64,000 nucleotides of DNA. It comes from CAZKWG01 sp964615375. Lineage in GTDB: Bacteria; Myxococcota_A; UBA796; CAZKWG01. The notes under the pieces are model-generated. The model did no database searches. It saw only the letters and a program-made list of their open reading frames with translations, and had not been told where the DNA came from. Made by a program: the position numbers and the translations under genes. The DNA lies in NCBI GenBank assembly GCA_964615375.1, contig CAZTOW010000009.1:1-64000 (forward strand), in the 5' to 3' direction. Below, one piece after another: positions 41,071-50,730 of this stretch; the first letter of the stretch is position 1, and every line of letters starts with the position of its first letter.

Positions 41071-41781
41071 ATGTCCGCCATTCACGTAACGACGGAGCCA
41101 GCGTCGGCCCACGGGCGCCCGGTCCACTACCCGGACAGCGACGGGATGCCGATGGCCGAGAACACCCTGCAATTCGACTGGATCATGATCCTGAAGGAGA
41201 ACCTGGACGCGCTGTTGCCCGACTTCGTGGCGGGAGACCTGCTGTGGTACCCGGTGGAGGGGGACAACCGCACGCGGGTCGCGCCGGACGTGATGGTGGC
41301 GCTGGGGCGACCCAAGGGGCCCCGGGGCAGCTACAAGCAGTGGGAAGAGGGCGGACAGGCCCCGCAGGTGGTCTTCGAGGTGCTCTCGCCGGGCAACCGG
41401 CTGGACGAGCTCTACAACAAGCTCCAGTTTTATGACCGCTTCGGGGTGCAGGAGTACTACACGCTGGACCCGGACCAGCGCGCCGTGGCGGTGCAGGTGC
41501 GGCAGGACGGCTACCTGGTGGACGTGCTGGACGTGGACGGCTTCGTGAGCCCGCTGCTGGGGTTCCGGGTGGCCTACGAGGGCGACGACCTGGTCTTCTA
41601 CGGGCCCGATGGCGCGCGCTTCTTGACTTTCAAGGAGCAGAAGGCCCGAGCCGAGACCGCCGAGGCCCGAGCTGAGACCGCCGAGGCCCGAGCCGAGACC
41701 GCCGAGGCCCGAGCCGAAGCCGCCGAGGCCCGAGCCCAGGCCCTGCTGGCGAAGCTGCGCGCGCTGGGGCTGGAGCCCTGA
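41071..41781 (+). CDS. Uma2-family PD-(D/E)XK nuclease-like protein with coiled-coil repeats
   Basis: A 236-residue protein. The Uma2 core has TRVAPDVMVALG (metal Asp), PQVVFEVLSPGNRLDELYNKLQFYDRFGVQEYYTLDPD (Glu and Lys of the nuclease motif), so the active site looks complete. From about residue 195 there is a heptad repeat (AETAEAR three times, then AEAAEAR) that should form a coiled coil. The family is expanded in some bacteria and its role is unknown. It runs opposite to the genes on either side and begins after a short AT-rich stretch. Confidence 0.85.
   Translation: MSAIHVTTEPASAHGRPVHYPDSDGMPMAENTLQFDWIMILKENLDALLPDFVAGDLLWYPVEGDNRTRVAPDVMVALGRPKGPRGSYKQWEEGGQAPQVVFEVLSPGNRLDELYNKLQFYDRFGVQEYYTLDPDQRAVAVQVRQDGYLVDVLDVDGFVSPLLGFRVAYEGDDLVFYGPDGARFLTFKEQKARAETAEARAETAEARAETAEARAEAAEARAQALLAKLRALGLEP
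41640..41745 (+). repeat. 21-bp tandem repeat in the Uma2 gene
   Basis: The unit gcccgagccgagaccgccga(g) occurs about four to five times with few changes and encodes the heptad AEARAET. Confidence 0.8.
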
Positions 41782-41799
41782 GGCTGGAGCCCTGAGGCC

Positions 41800-42282
41800 T
41801 CAACGCACCCAGGGCCCGTCGTAGCCCAGCGCGGGCCAGACCTCGGGCTGCGAGTAGTAGGAGAACATCGCCACCTTGCGCAGCGCGGCGGCGATCTGGC
41901 GCTTCGGCCCGAGCCGGCTCCGCTCCCAGGCGGCGAGGATGGCCTCGCGATCCTCCCGAGAGCGCTCGGAGAAGGCCTGGAACGAGAGGAGGGAGAGCCC
42001 GCCCGCGCGCTCCAGCACCAGCAGCGCCACCCGGAGCTGCCCGGCGACGACCGGGTCCGAGCCCGCCAGAAATCCGTCCACCCCCTCCGCCAGCCGCGGC
42101 GCGTGGCCGGGATCGGGCAGGAGCGCGTCAAAGGCCGCCTCCAAGGCCCGCCGCGCGCTCGATCCCAGGAAGGGGCTCGCCTGCGACGCGGGCCAGCGCC
42201 CCAGCACCTGCGCCGCCACCCAGCCGGCCGCCAGGAGCGCGCCGCCGCCCAGGAGCTGTCGCCGGGTCAGGGGCAGGTTCAT
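41800..42282 (-). CDS. Tat-signal protein, gluconate 2-dehydrogenase subunit 3-like
   Basis: A 160-residue protein from ATG 42282 with a Tat motif (LTRRQLLGGGALLAAG). The mature part (RALEAAFDALLPDPGHAPRLAEGVDGFLAG … FSERSREDREAILAAWERSRLGPKRQIAAALRKVAMFSYYSQPEVWPALGYDGPW) is that of the small subunit that accompanies GMC dehydrogenases. The typical C-terminal Tyr-Tyr and GYDGPW are present. It lies upstream of the GMC gene on the same strand, but a plus-strand Uma2 gene of about 700 bp sits between, which breaks the expected operon. Confidence 0.85.
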   Translation of the reverse strand: MNLPLTRRQLLGGGALLAAGWVAAQVLGRWPASQASPFLGSSARRALEAAFDALLPDPGHAPRLAEGVDGFLAGSDPVVAGQLRVALLVLERAGGLSLLSFQAFSERSREDREAILAAWERSRLGPKRQIAAALRKVAMFSYYSQPEVWPALGYDGPWVR

Positions 42283-42386
42283 GCTCTCTCTTCTACCAGA
42301 TGCGGCCCGGCGCTGACCCACCCCCCTGCAACATTCCCCTCCCCCGCCCGTATCGGATACAGCCCTCCCACCCCGCCGAGGCCGCC

Positions 42387-42941
42387 ATGTCCGACGAGAA
42401 GCCGAAAAACGCCTTCGAGAGCTTCAAGATCGAGATTGATCCCGACAAGATCGACGAGAGCGTGCGGACGCTGACCGATCGGCTGACCTCCCTGGTCGAG
42501 CAGGGCCGCCACATGAAGGTGCGGCTCAAGTACAAGGGCAGGCCGCTCATGAAGGACATCCCGCTGCCCCTGCTGGCGGCGGCGCAGGTGGCGGGCTTCT
42601 GGTACGCCGGGCTCATGCAGGCCCTGGTCCTGAACCTGGGCGTCAAGGCCTTCCTGGAGGTGGAGTTCATCCACGAGGCCGACGGGCTCGTGGTGGAGGG
42701 GCAGCAGCGCTACGCCGAGGGCGAGGTGGAGGCGGCGGAGGCGCTCTACCGCGAGGCGCTGCGCATGAAGCCCGGGGACTGCGCGGCCCTGTACAACCTC
42801 GGCGTGCTCCTGCGCGTGACGGGGCGAAGGGACGAGGCCATCGCCGTGTTCCAGAAGGCCGCCGCCGTCTCGGGCCACCCCGACGCGGAGCGGGCGCAGG
42901 AAGCCCTCGATCGGTTACAGCGACCCGGTCGGAGCCTCTGA
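42387..42941 (+). CDS. TPR protein
   Basis: A 184-residue cytoplasmic protein. ATG 42387 is chosen because the residues before it are Pro-rich and unlike a coding N-terminus. Residues 1-110 (FESFKIEIDPDKIDESVRTLTDRLTSLVEQGRHMKVRLKYKGRPLMKDIPLPLL …) are an alpha/beta domain I cannot name, with a hydrophobic patch near 55-90. Two TPR units follow (AEGEVEAAEALYREALRMKPGDCAALYNLGVLLRVTGRRDEAIAVFQKA). Twenty-three bases separate it from the OmpA-family gene. Confidence 0.8.
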   Translation: MSDEKPKNAFESFKIEIDPDKIDESVRTLTDRLTSLVEQGRHMKVRLKYKGRPLMKDIPLPLLAAAQVAGFWYAGLMQALVLNLGVKAFLEVEFIHEADGLVVEGQQRYAEGEVEAAEALYREALRMKPGDCAALYNLGVLLRVTGRRDEAIAVFQKAAAVSGHPDAERAQEALDRLQRPGRSL

Positions 42942-42963
42942 ACCTCCACCCCCGGGGACGCCC

Positions 42964-43671
42964 ATGAAGACCTGGACCCTGCTCGCCGCCCTCGCCCTCG
43001 GCTCCGGCTGCGTGTCGATGAAGAAGTACGAGAACCTGGAGGACCGCTTCGAGAAGAGCCAGAACCGGGTGCAGCGGCTCGAGGACGAGATCGCCCGCCG
43101 CGACGCGCTGGCTCAGGCGCGCCTGCAGCAGCTCCGCGAGCTCCAGGCCGACTTCAAGCCGCTCATCGACAAGGGCGTGCTGGAGATCGAGGTGGTGGAC
43201 GGCCGCATCGTGCTGGGCATGGCCGCCGACGTGCTCTTCCCCAGCGGCTCGGCCGCGCTCTCCGCCACCGGCCGCGAGAACGTCGCCGAGGTCGGGCGCC
43301 TGCTGGCGAAGAAGCCCGCCTACGAGTTCCAGGTGGAGGGCCACACCGACAACGACGCCATCAGCACGCCGCAGTTCCCCAACAACTGGTACCTCGGGTC
43401 GGCCCGCGCCATCGAGGTGGTGCAGGTGCTCGTGCAGAGCGGCATGTCGCCCGAGAACCTGTCGGCCGCCTCCTTCGCCCAGTACGCGCCGGTGACCTCG
43501 AACAGTACGGCGGCCAGCAAGGCGCGCAACCGCCGCATCGAGATCGTGCTCCTGCCCGACCTCGGCGAGCTCCCCGGCTACCAGCAGCTCATGGACCAGA
43601 AGGAGCGCCCCGCCCGCAAGCGCAAGCCGGGGCAGGGCCAGGGCCCCGGGCCGAAGGGCCACGGGGGCTGA
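42964..43671 (+). CDS. OmpA-family peptidoglycan-associated lipoprotein
   Basis: A 235-residue outer-membrane lipoprotein. The signal ends in LGSGC (lipobox), then a coiled-coil linker (residues 20-65; YENLEDRFEKSQNRVQRLEDEIARR) and an OmpA C-terminal domain (about 90-205) with VLFPSGSAALSATGRENVAEV, VEGHTDNDAI, NWYLGSARAIEVVQVLVQSGM and SKARNRRIEIVL. The Asp and Arg that contact diaminopimelate (HTDND, NRRIE) are kept. The tail is Lys/Pro/Gly-rich. Likely anchors the envelope to the cell wall. Confidence 0.92.
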   Translation: MKTWTLLAALALGSGCVSMKKYENLEDRFEKSQNRVQRLEDEIARRDALAQARLQQLRELQADFKPLIDKGVLEIEVVDGRIVLGMAADVLFPSGSAALSATGRENVAEVGRLLAKKPAYEFQVEGHTDNDAISTPQFPNNWYLGSARAIEVVQVLVQSGMSPENLSAASFAQYAPVTSNSTAASKARNRRIEIVLLPDLGELPGYQQLMDQKERPARKRKPGQGQGPGPKGHGG

Positions 43672-43677
43672 GCCGGC

Positions 43678-45063
<1,386 letters not shown>

Positions 45064-45135
45064 GCGCGTTCCCCCCATGGGTGCCTGGGCCAGGGATTGT
45101 AGCGCAGGGCGCGACACCTGAAACCTGTTCAGTTC

Positions 45136-46050
45136 TTACATCCGACTTTCCATCTTTTCATGCGGTTTTGGGCTGCTCACGCCCCGCCCCATCGCCAACG
45201 CGAGCCCCAGCGCCATCAACAGGCTCGCGATCCGCAGCCCGGGCGCCCCCTCGACCGAGGGCGCCAGCGTCCCCGCCAGGACCAGGAAGCTCAGGTAGAC
45301 CAGCACCGGCGCCCTCAGCGCGCCGGGGAGCCTCGCCCGCAGCAAGGCCGGCAGGGACAGCCCCGCCACCCCCGCCAGGAGGAGCAGCCCCCCCAGGTTG
45401 GGGTCCACCCCCAGCGCCACCAGCCCGTGCCAGGGCAGGAAAAACAGGGTCCCCAGCAGCGGCGTCCCCAGCGCCACCCCCAGGGCCAACCCGAGCGCCC
45501 TCGCCCCGCGCGCCGTCGCCAGCCGCGCCCTCGCCCGATCTGCCAGCAGGAGGAAGGCCGCCGGGAAGAGCGCGCCCCACAGCAGGTTGGCCACCGGGAT
45601 CCCCGCCACGCGCGCCGCGAAGAGCGGGTTGTCCTCCTGCCAGGCCCACCACCCGAGCCCCTGCCCCGGGCCCTGCATGGCCCCGTCCAGCAGCACCCCG
45701 CAGACCCCCGCCGCCGCCGCCCGCGACCAGCGCGGCGCCCGCGCCTCCGCGAGCAGCCTCCAGCTCAGGCCCAGGTGGTTGACGTACATCAGCGCGATGT
45801 ACAGCGGCAGCCGCCCCGCGATCATCACCGTGAAGCGCCCGTGCTCGAAGCCGCCCACGCCCACCAGCGCCCCGAGATCGAGGAAGGAGCCGTAGATCGC
45901 CGCCGCCAGCAGCACCGCCAGCGCCGCCCCGTCGCCCGCGCGCCGGTCCCGCAGCGCGGCCCGCAGCAGCAGCAGGGCCAGGATCAGGTGGGAGAGCTCC
46001 AGCGCCGCCGAGGTCCACGGCGCCTCGAGCGGCGAGCGCAGGTCGATCAA
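45136..46050 (-). CDS. Integral membrane protein, desaturase-linked
   Basis: A 304-residue protein with about nine hydrophobic segments and no signal peptide. The TTG start at 46050 lies three bases after the stop of the hydroxylase gene. Short conserved-looking motifs between helices are GFEHGRFTVMIAGRLPLYIALMYVNHLG and GWWAWQEDNPLFAARVAGIPVANLLWGALFP. The second is reminiscent of carotenoid-biosynthesis CruF-like or DUF422 membrane proteins, but the resemblance is weak and I leave it as unassigned. Confidence 0.7.
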   Translation of the reverse strand: MIDLRSPLEAPWTSAALELSHLILALLLLRAALRDRRAGDGAALAVLLAAAIYGSFLDLGALVGVGGFEHGRFTVMIAGRLPLYIALMYVNHLGLSWRLLAEARAPRWSRAAAAGVCGVLLDGAMQGPGQGLGWWAWQEDNPLFAARVAGIPVANLLWGALFPAAFLLLADRARARLATARGARALGLALGVALGTPLLGTLFFLPWHGLVALGVDPNLGGLLLLAGVAGLSLPALLRARLPGALRAPVLVYLSFLVLAGTLAPSVEGAPGLRIASLLMALGLALAMGRGVSSPKPHEKMESRM

Positions 46051-46053
46051 GGC

Positions 46054-46941
46054 TCAGCCCTCGGGCGAGGCGCGCCGGTCGGCGGCCCAGACCTCGGGCT
46101 CGCGCACGGGCCCTGTGGTCTTCCGATAGTCCAGATAGGGCGCCGCCGCCGGGCTCTGGCCGTCCACCCGCCGCCCCAACGGGCTGAAGTCGTCCTCGCT
46201 GTAGCGGTTGCCCACCCGCCGCGCCGTGCCCAGGAGCCGGTCCCAGACCCCCAGGCACTGCCCGAAATTCACGTGGAAGTAGCGGTGATGGTCGTCATGG
46301 AACTGCGAGGGCTCCATCCAGGGCAGCCAGCGGCTGTAGAGCCGCACGCCCGAGTGGTCGATCATCCCCACCAGCAGGTGGAAGCCCGCCAGCGCCCCGA
46401 GCACGCCCGCGTGGATCGGGACCACCAGCGAGGGCAGCACGAGGCAGGCCCAGAGCATGGCGAGCTCGACCGGGTGCAGCGCCGCCATGCTCATCGCCGT
46501 GGGCGCGAGGAACTGGTGGTGCGTCCGGTGGAAGGCCCGGTAGAGGGCCGGGATGTGCAGGGCCCGGTGCATGGCGTACAGCAGCACGTCGGAGAGCACG
46601 AAGTAGCCCAGCCCCGAGACCACCGTGAACAGGAGCCCGTGCTGCTCCAGATCGAGGTAGAGCGCCGTCTTCCCGCCCGTCGCCACGTACACCATCATGA
46701 CGGCGGTGAGCAGGCTCGCCTCCAGCAGGGCGCAGCTGGCCAGCAGGATCTCCTTTCGCCGCGTCTTCCAGTCCGGCCAGCGATCCGGCTGGCACTTCCA
46801 GCGCTCGACGTCCCCCCGGCGGCGGTACCAGCTGAGCTCGAAGAGCAGACCCAGGGCGAAGTACCCGAGGAAGGCCGGGACCGTGGCCAGGACGACGCAC
46901 TGGAGGACCAGGGTGGCGGTGAGCGGGACGGGCTCGAGCAT
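46054..46941 (-). CDS. Fatty acid hydroxylase/sterol desaturase superfamily protein
   Basis: A 295-residue membrane enzyme with four or five hydrophobic segments and the full set of di-iron His motifs: MHRALH, HRTHH, a mid-chain His (ALHP) and HDDHHRYFH. This identifies the superfamily of O2-dependent hydroxylases/desaturases acting on lipids or sterols; which substrate is used cannot be told. The C-terminal tail (about 40 residues) is soluble. It is translated together with the membrane protein downstream. Confidence 0.9.
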   Translation of the reverse strand: MLEPVPLTATLVLQCVVLATVPAFLGYFALGLLFELSWYRRRGDVERWKCQPDRWPDWKTRRKEILLASCALLEASLLTAVMMVYVATGGKTALYLDLEQHGLLFTVVSGLGYFVLSDVLLYAMHRALHIPALYRAFHRTHHQFLAPTAMSMAALHPVELAMLWACLVLPSLVVPIHAGVLGALAGFHLLVGMIDHSGVRLYSRWLPWMEPSQFHDDHHRYFHVNFGQCLGVWDRLLGTARRVGNRYSEDDFSPLGRRVDGQSPAAAPYLDYRKTTGPVREPEVWAADRRASPEG

Positions 46942-47018
46942 GACCTCTCCGCGGCGAAAGGGCGGCCGGGCTCTGGGCTAAGGCGATCGGGCCTCGGTCG
47001 CCACTTCGTGGGCGGGGG

Positions 47019-47132
47019 GTGGCTGGCCGGGAGCTCCTGCTGGAGCTTGCGGCCGAACCGGCGTTGATTAAGGATCCAGTGCTGGCGCGCCTGGCGGCGG
47101 CCCTGCGGGAGGACGACCTCGGTGGCCGTTGA
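47019..47132 (+). CDS. Possible 37-residue leader protein before the ParA-like gene
   Basis: GTG 47019 opens a small frame (REGL-like start, then LELAAEPALIKDPVLARLAAAL and end DDLGGR) with a G-rich stretch before it. It overlaps the ATPase start by 11 bases, in the same manner as the other genes of this operon. The sequence has helix-like, protein-like composition, but with so few residues it may be chance. I give it a low probability. Confidence 0.35.
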   Translation: MAGRELLLELAAEPALIKDPVLARLAAALREDDLGGR

Positions 47133-48042
47133 GGTCTACGCCTTCATCTCCACGAAGGGGGGCACGGGCAAGACGACGCTCGCCGTAGCGGCGGCGCTGG
47201 GGCTCGCCGCGCGCGGTCGCAAGTTGGCGGTCTATGACCTCGATCTCGTGGGCTCCTCGATCGGGGATGGCCTCCCGCTGTGCGCGCCGGATGTCGCCCT
47301 GGTTGGCGGAGCGCTCGATCTGGCGCGCCCCGCCCCGGCCCTGCTCGACCGCGCCCGCACGCTCGCGGCGCGCGGGAGGCGCGCGGCCGGGAGGGTCGCC
47401 TTCGTCCACCTTCCGTACCTGAACGACGCCCTGCTCCACACCTCCGAGCGCGGGCCTGGACCGCTCGCGTCCGCATACGTCTGGCGGAGAGGACCGGATG
47501 ATCCGGTCGCCTGGTTCCCCTCCAGCCCCTGCCTCCATGACGTCGCGGTCTGCTCCGCCTGGACGGGGCGCAGGGATCTCGACCGCCTGGGGGAGCGGCT
47601 CCAGGAGCTGATGGAGGAGGCCACCGAGACGCTCGGCCTCGACACCGTGCTGCTCGACCTCCCGCCTGGGATCGCGGGGTTCGCGGAGCTGTTCCTCCGG
47701 CGATTCCGGGTGCCGCGGGGCCCCTTCGCCGGGATCGTGCCCGTCTTCGTCACCACCCCCGACCGGCACGACCTGTACACGGCCACCGATTTCTTCTCCA
47801 AGGCCGTGCTCAGCTATCCCTCGATGCGCTTCGTCTTGAATCGGAGCCGACAGCCGCTGGACGAGCTTCGAGCGGAGGTCCGCCGCACGCTCGGGAGCCT
47901 CCTGGGACCCTCGCGGGCCGAGGACAGGCTCCGGGCGGTCGCCTTCCACCCTGACACGCTGGGGCAGGCTTTCACGCAGGACCGGCTGGAGCTGCGGGCC
48001 GAGCTCCTCGACGAAGCCCTGCGAGCGATGGAGCTGCGATGA
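47122..48042 (+). CDS. ParA/MinD-family P-loop ATPase
   Basis: A 306-residue ATPase with a deviant Walker A, FISTKGGTGKTTLA (residues 9-20), LAVYDLDLVGSSIGDG (switch/Walker A'), DTVLLDLPPGIAGFAELFLRRF (Walker B), and FVLNRSRQPLDELR at the nucleotide-sensing strand. It differs from plasmid ParA in the long insertion at residues 70-150, and no ParB gene is near. The GTG start at 47122 overlaps a tiny upstream frame; the stop overlaps the next start by 4 bp. Its place directly before a VapBC-like pair is unusual. Role unknown, perhaps an NTP-dependent regulator. Confidence 0.85.
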   Translation: MAVEVYAFISTKGGTGKTTLAVAAALGLAARGRKLAVYDLDLVGSSIGDGLPLCAPDVALVGGALDLARPAPALLDRARTLAARGRRAAGRVAFVHLPYLNDALLHTSERGPGPLASAYVWRRGPDDPVAWFPSSPCLHDVAVCSAWTGRRDLDRLGERLQELMEEATETLGLDTVLLDLPPGIAGFAELFLRRFRVPRGPFAGIVPVFVTTPDRHDLYTATDFFSKAVLSYPSMRFVLNRSRQPLDELRAEVRRTLGSLLGPSRAEDRLRAVAFHPDTLGQAFTQDRLELRAELLDEALRAMELR

Positions 48043-48260
48043 GCGCCGAAGATATCGAGCTCAAGGGATGGGACGTCGAGGGGCCAACCCTGGTCGAGCC
48101 GGGGCCCCCCGCGGATCTCCCCTCCGCCTCGGTCAGCTCCCCCAACACCCTGAACGCGCGCAAGCGGCGCTCGCTCCGGGACATCGCGCCGCTGCGCTGT
48201 GGCCCCGTCCTGAGCACCTTCGATCGCGCCGAGCTCGCCGACGAGATGTTCGACCGATGA
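48039..48260 (+). CDS. VapB-like small antitoxin
   Basis: A 73-residue protein encoded directly before a PIN-domain gene with ATGA overlap (48257-48260). The N-terminal part is Pro/Ser-rich and probably disordered; ARKRRSLRDIAPLR could be the DNA- or RNA-contacting patch; the C-terminal FDRAELADEMFDR resembles the toxin-binding tails of VapB-type antitoxins. I recognise it by context more than by sequence. Confidence 0.65.
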   Translation: MSAEDIELKGWDVEGPTLVEPGPPADLPSASVSSPNTLNARKRRSLRDIAPLRCGPVLSTFDRAELADEMFDR

Positions 48261-48721
48261 GCCTGGCCCTCGACACCGACCTGCTGATCGCCTGGATGGT
48301 GGCCGCGCACCCGAGCCACCACGCCGCGCGCGCCCTGGTGGCCCGCGAGCTGGACCTGCCCGGGACAAGGGTCCTGCTGACCCCTCAGGTCTGCTGGGAG
48401 TATCTGCACGTCGTCACGGACGCCAGGCGGCTCTCCCAGCCGCTGGCGATGGACCAGGCGATCCAGAGCCTGCTCGAGCTCCTCGACGCGGACGAGGTGG
48501 AGAGCCTTCAGCCCGACGGAGGCCTGATCCAGCGGGTCCTGGCGCTGATGCGGCAGCACCAGCTCGGCCGCAAGCGTATCCTGGACACGGCGCTCGCCGC
48601 GACGCTGGAGCAGGCCGGGGTCCGACGCCTGGCGACGCTCAACGGGCGGGACTTCCAGTGCTTCCCCTTCATCGAGATCGTCCGCCCCGACGCGCAGGAC
48701 CAGGAGCCCCCGAGCCCATGA
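48257..48721 (+). CDS. PIN-domain ribonuclease (VapC-like toxin)
   Basis: A 154-residue PIN protein. Acidic residues that bind the metal are in LALDTDLLI (Asp6, Asp8), CWEYLHVV (Glu), KRILDTALAATL (Asp) and LNGRDFQ (Asp). This fits VapC-type RNases that cleave tRNA or rRNA. Its stop overlaps the start of the SDR gene (ATGA at 48718-48721), so toxin and metabolic genes are translated as one unit. The C-terminal tail is Pro-rich. Confidence 0.83.
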   Translation: MSLALDTDLLIAWMVAAHPSHHAARALVARELDLPGTRVLLTPQVCWEYLHVVTDARRLSQPLAMDQAIQSLLELLDADEVESLQPDGGLIQRVLALMRQHQLGRKRILDTALAATLEQAGVRRLATLNGRDFQCFPFIEIVRPDAQDQEPPSP

Positions 48722-49500
48722 ACCTCTCCCTACAAGACCGTCACGCGCTGGTCTGCGGGGCCAGCGCAGGCATCGGGCGGGCCACCGCCCTGGAGCTCGC
48801 GCGGCTCGGCGCCACCGTCACCGGGCTCGCCCGCCGGGCGGACCGACTCCAGGGCCTGCGCGCCGAGATTGAGGCCGAGGGCGGCCGGTGTCACGCGCTG
48901 GTGGCCGACCTCGACGACCGCGATGGGATGGAGCGCGCCGTCCGCGCCCACATGGACGCGGTGGGCCCGGTCCACATCCTGGTGAACAACACGGGCGGGC
49001 CGCCGCCGGGGCCCATCCTGGAGGCCAGCGATGAGACCTTCCTCCTGGCCTTCCAGCGGCATATCCTCACGGCCCAGCGGCTCCTGCGGCTCACGCTCCC
49101 CGGCATGCGCGAGGCGGGCTTCGGGCGCGTCGTCAACGTGATCAGCACCTCGGTCCGCGAGCCCATCCCGAACCTGGGCGTGAGCAACACCATCCGCGCC
49201 GCCATGGCCGGCTGGGCCAAGACGGTCGCGGGCGAGCTGCCGCCGGGCGTGACCATCAACAACGTGCTGCCCGGCTACACCGACACGGAGCGCCTGGGCG
49301 CCCTGGCCGGGGCGGTCTCCACCCGCCAGGGCACGAGCCCCGACGCCGTCTTCGCCTCCTGGGCCGCGCTGGCGCCGGAAGGCCGCATCGGCCGCCCGGA
49401 CGAGCTCGGGGCCGTGATCGCCTTCCTGTGCAGCCCCGCCGCCAGCTTTGTGCGCGGCCAGAGCCTCGCCGTGGATGGCGGTCGGACGCGGAGCATCTGA
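48718..49500 (+). CDS. SDR family oxidoreductase
   Basis: A 260-residue short-chain dehydrogenase/reductase. The start ATG 48718 overlaps the PIN stop. Rossmann motif ALVCGASAGIGRATALELARLG, NNTGGPPPG at the second loop, and the active-site segment VVNVISTSVREPIPNLGVSNTIRAAMAGWAKTVAGEL. The usual YxxxK is replaced by NTIRAAM with an Asn/Ser-containing variant, as in the FabG-like branch with N-x3-R; LLM and dehydrogenase genes follow. The exact substrate is unknown. Likely part of the aromatic catabolic operon 48718-53311. Confidence 0.85.
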   Translation: MNLSLQDRHALVCGASAGIGRATALELARLGATVTGLARRADRLQGLRAEIEAEGGRCHALVADLDDRDGMERAVRAHMDAVGPVHILVNNTGGPPPGPILEASDETFLLAFQRHILTAQRLLRLTLPGMREAGFGRVVNVISTSVREPIPNLGVSNTIRAAMAGWAKTVAGELPPGVTINNVLPGYTDTERLGALAGAVSTRQGTSPDAVFASWAALAPEGRIGRPDELGAVIAFLCSPAASFVRGQSLAVDGGRTRSI

Positions 49501-50730
49501 ATGCAGTACGACATCTTCTTCTCCATCTGCCAGACCCCGGTGGGCGGACACCAGCCGTCTGAGGCTGAGATGTTCCGCAACTTCTTCCGGCAGGTCGAAG
49601 CGGCGGACCGACAGGGCTACGGGACGGCCTGGGTGGCGGAGGCCCACCTCTCCACCCAGATCCAGAAGCGCCACAGCCAGCCGGTGGTGCCGCACTGGCA
49701 GGGCGAGATCGGGCTCAACACCGACATCTTCCAGCTCGCGCACCGCGTCCTGGCCCGCACCGAGCGCATCCACGTCGGCAGCGCGGTCATGAACCTGCTC
49801 AGTAACGGCGGCCCTGTCGCCCGCGCCGAGCAGGTCGCCGCCTTCCTGGCCCTGCACGGGCTGGACCCCGCCGAGCGCCGCCGCCTCTGCGTGGGCTTCT
49901 CTGCCGGGCGCTTCGACTTCATGACCCGCGCCTACGGCATCGTCCCCCGCGACGAGGTGGAGCGCGCCGCCTGGCCCGTGGTCAAGGGGCTGATCTTCGC
50001 CGAGGCCTGCGAGATCTTCCTGCGCCTGCTGGCCGGCGAGGTGCTGAGCGGCGACGACGTTCGGGGGAGCACGCTGTCCCGGGCCGACTTCCGCTCCGAC
50101 GCCGACTGGGAGCGCGTGCGCGCCCTGGCCGGCGGCGCGGACCGCATCGAGCTCTCCCGCCGCTTCGCCTTCGAGCCGCTCCAGGTCATCCCCCGCGAGC
50201 TCCGCCTGGACCTGCTCGAGCTCTACATCGGCACCCACGCGCCCTGGCTCCAGGAGGAGGTCAACCGCTGGATGCCGGTGAACGTCTTCAACCTCTCGAT
50301 CACCGCGCCCCAGGTCATCGACGACACCCACCGCCGCATGGCCGCCGCCTACCACCCGCGCGGCGGGGCCTGGACGCGCGCCAACATGCCGCGCACCGTC
50401 ATGGTCTTCCTGAACCACGAGCCCGGCCTCACGCCCGCCGAGCGCTCTCTGGCCGCCCGCGCCGAGGCCGACGCCGCCCTCTCCGCCTACTGGCGCGCCA
50501 TGGAGGGCACGCTGGACCCGAAGAAGGTGGCCGAGGCCACCGACAACGCCGTGGTCGGCAACGCGGAGGAGGTGGCCGGTCAGATCCGCGCCCGCTTCCA
50601 CCCCGAGGATCGCCTGATGCTGTGGTTCGACTTCTTCAACCACGACAGCGAGCGCATCATCCGCAACCAGGAGGCCTTCATGGCCGAGGTGGTCCCGCGC
50701 GTGGAGACCGGCGACAGGAGCGCCTCATGA
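49501..50730 (+). CDS. LLM-class flavin-dependent oxidoreductase (luciferase-like)
   Basis: A 409-residue TIM-barrel monooxygenase/reductase. Motifs typical of bacterial luciferase relatives are YDIFFSICQTPVGGHQPSEAEM, GYGTAWVAEAHL near residue 45, RIHVGSAVMNLLSNGGPVARAEQVA, RRLCVGFSAGRFDFM and the C-terminal NAVVGNAEEVAGQIRARF. It begins immediately after the SDR stop and its stop overlaps the next start. FMN- or F420-dependent; the family often oxidises aromatics or alkanals. Confidence 0.88.
   Translation: MQYDIFFSICQTPVGGHQPSEAEMFRNFFRQVEAADRQGYGTAWVAEAHLSTQIQKRHSQPVVPHWQGEIGLNTDIFQLAHRVLARTERIHVGSAVMNLLSNGGPVARAEQVAAFLALHGLDPAERRRLCVGFSAGRFDFMTRAYGIVPRDEVERAAWPVVKGLIFAEACEIFLRLLAGEVLSGDDVRGSTLSRADFRSDADWERVRALAGGADRIELSRRFAFEPLQVIPRELRLDLLELYIGTHAPWLQEEVNRWMPVNVFNLSITAPQVIDDTHRRMAAAYHPRGGAWTRANMPRTVMVFLNHEPGLTPAERSLAARAEADAALSAYWRAMEGTLDPKKVAEATDNAVVGNAEEVAGQIRARFHPEDRLMLWFDFFNHDSERIIRNQEAFMAEVVPRVETGDRSAS

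Noticed and set aside
45160..47067. Plus-strand frame of 635 codons
   Set aside because: Antisense to the membrane protein and the hydroxylase with its His motifs; Gln/Arg/Pro-rich shadow.
47122..48042. Plasmid partition ParA
   Set aside because: No ParB gene, no parS-like repeats and no replication gene; the ATPase is in a TA/metabolic operon.
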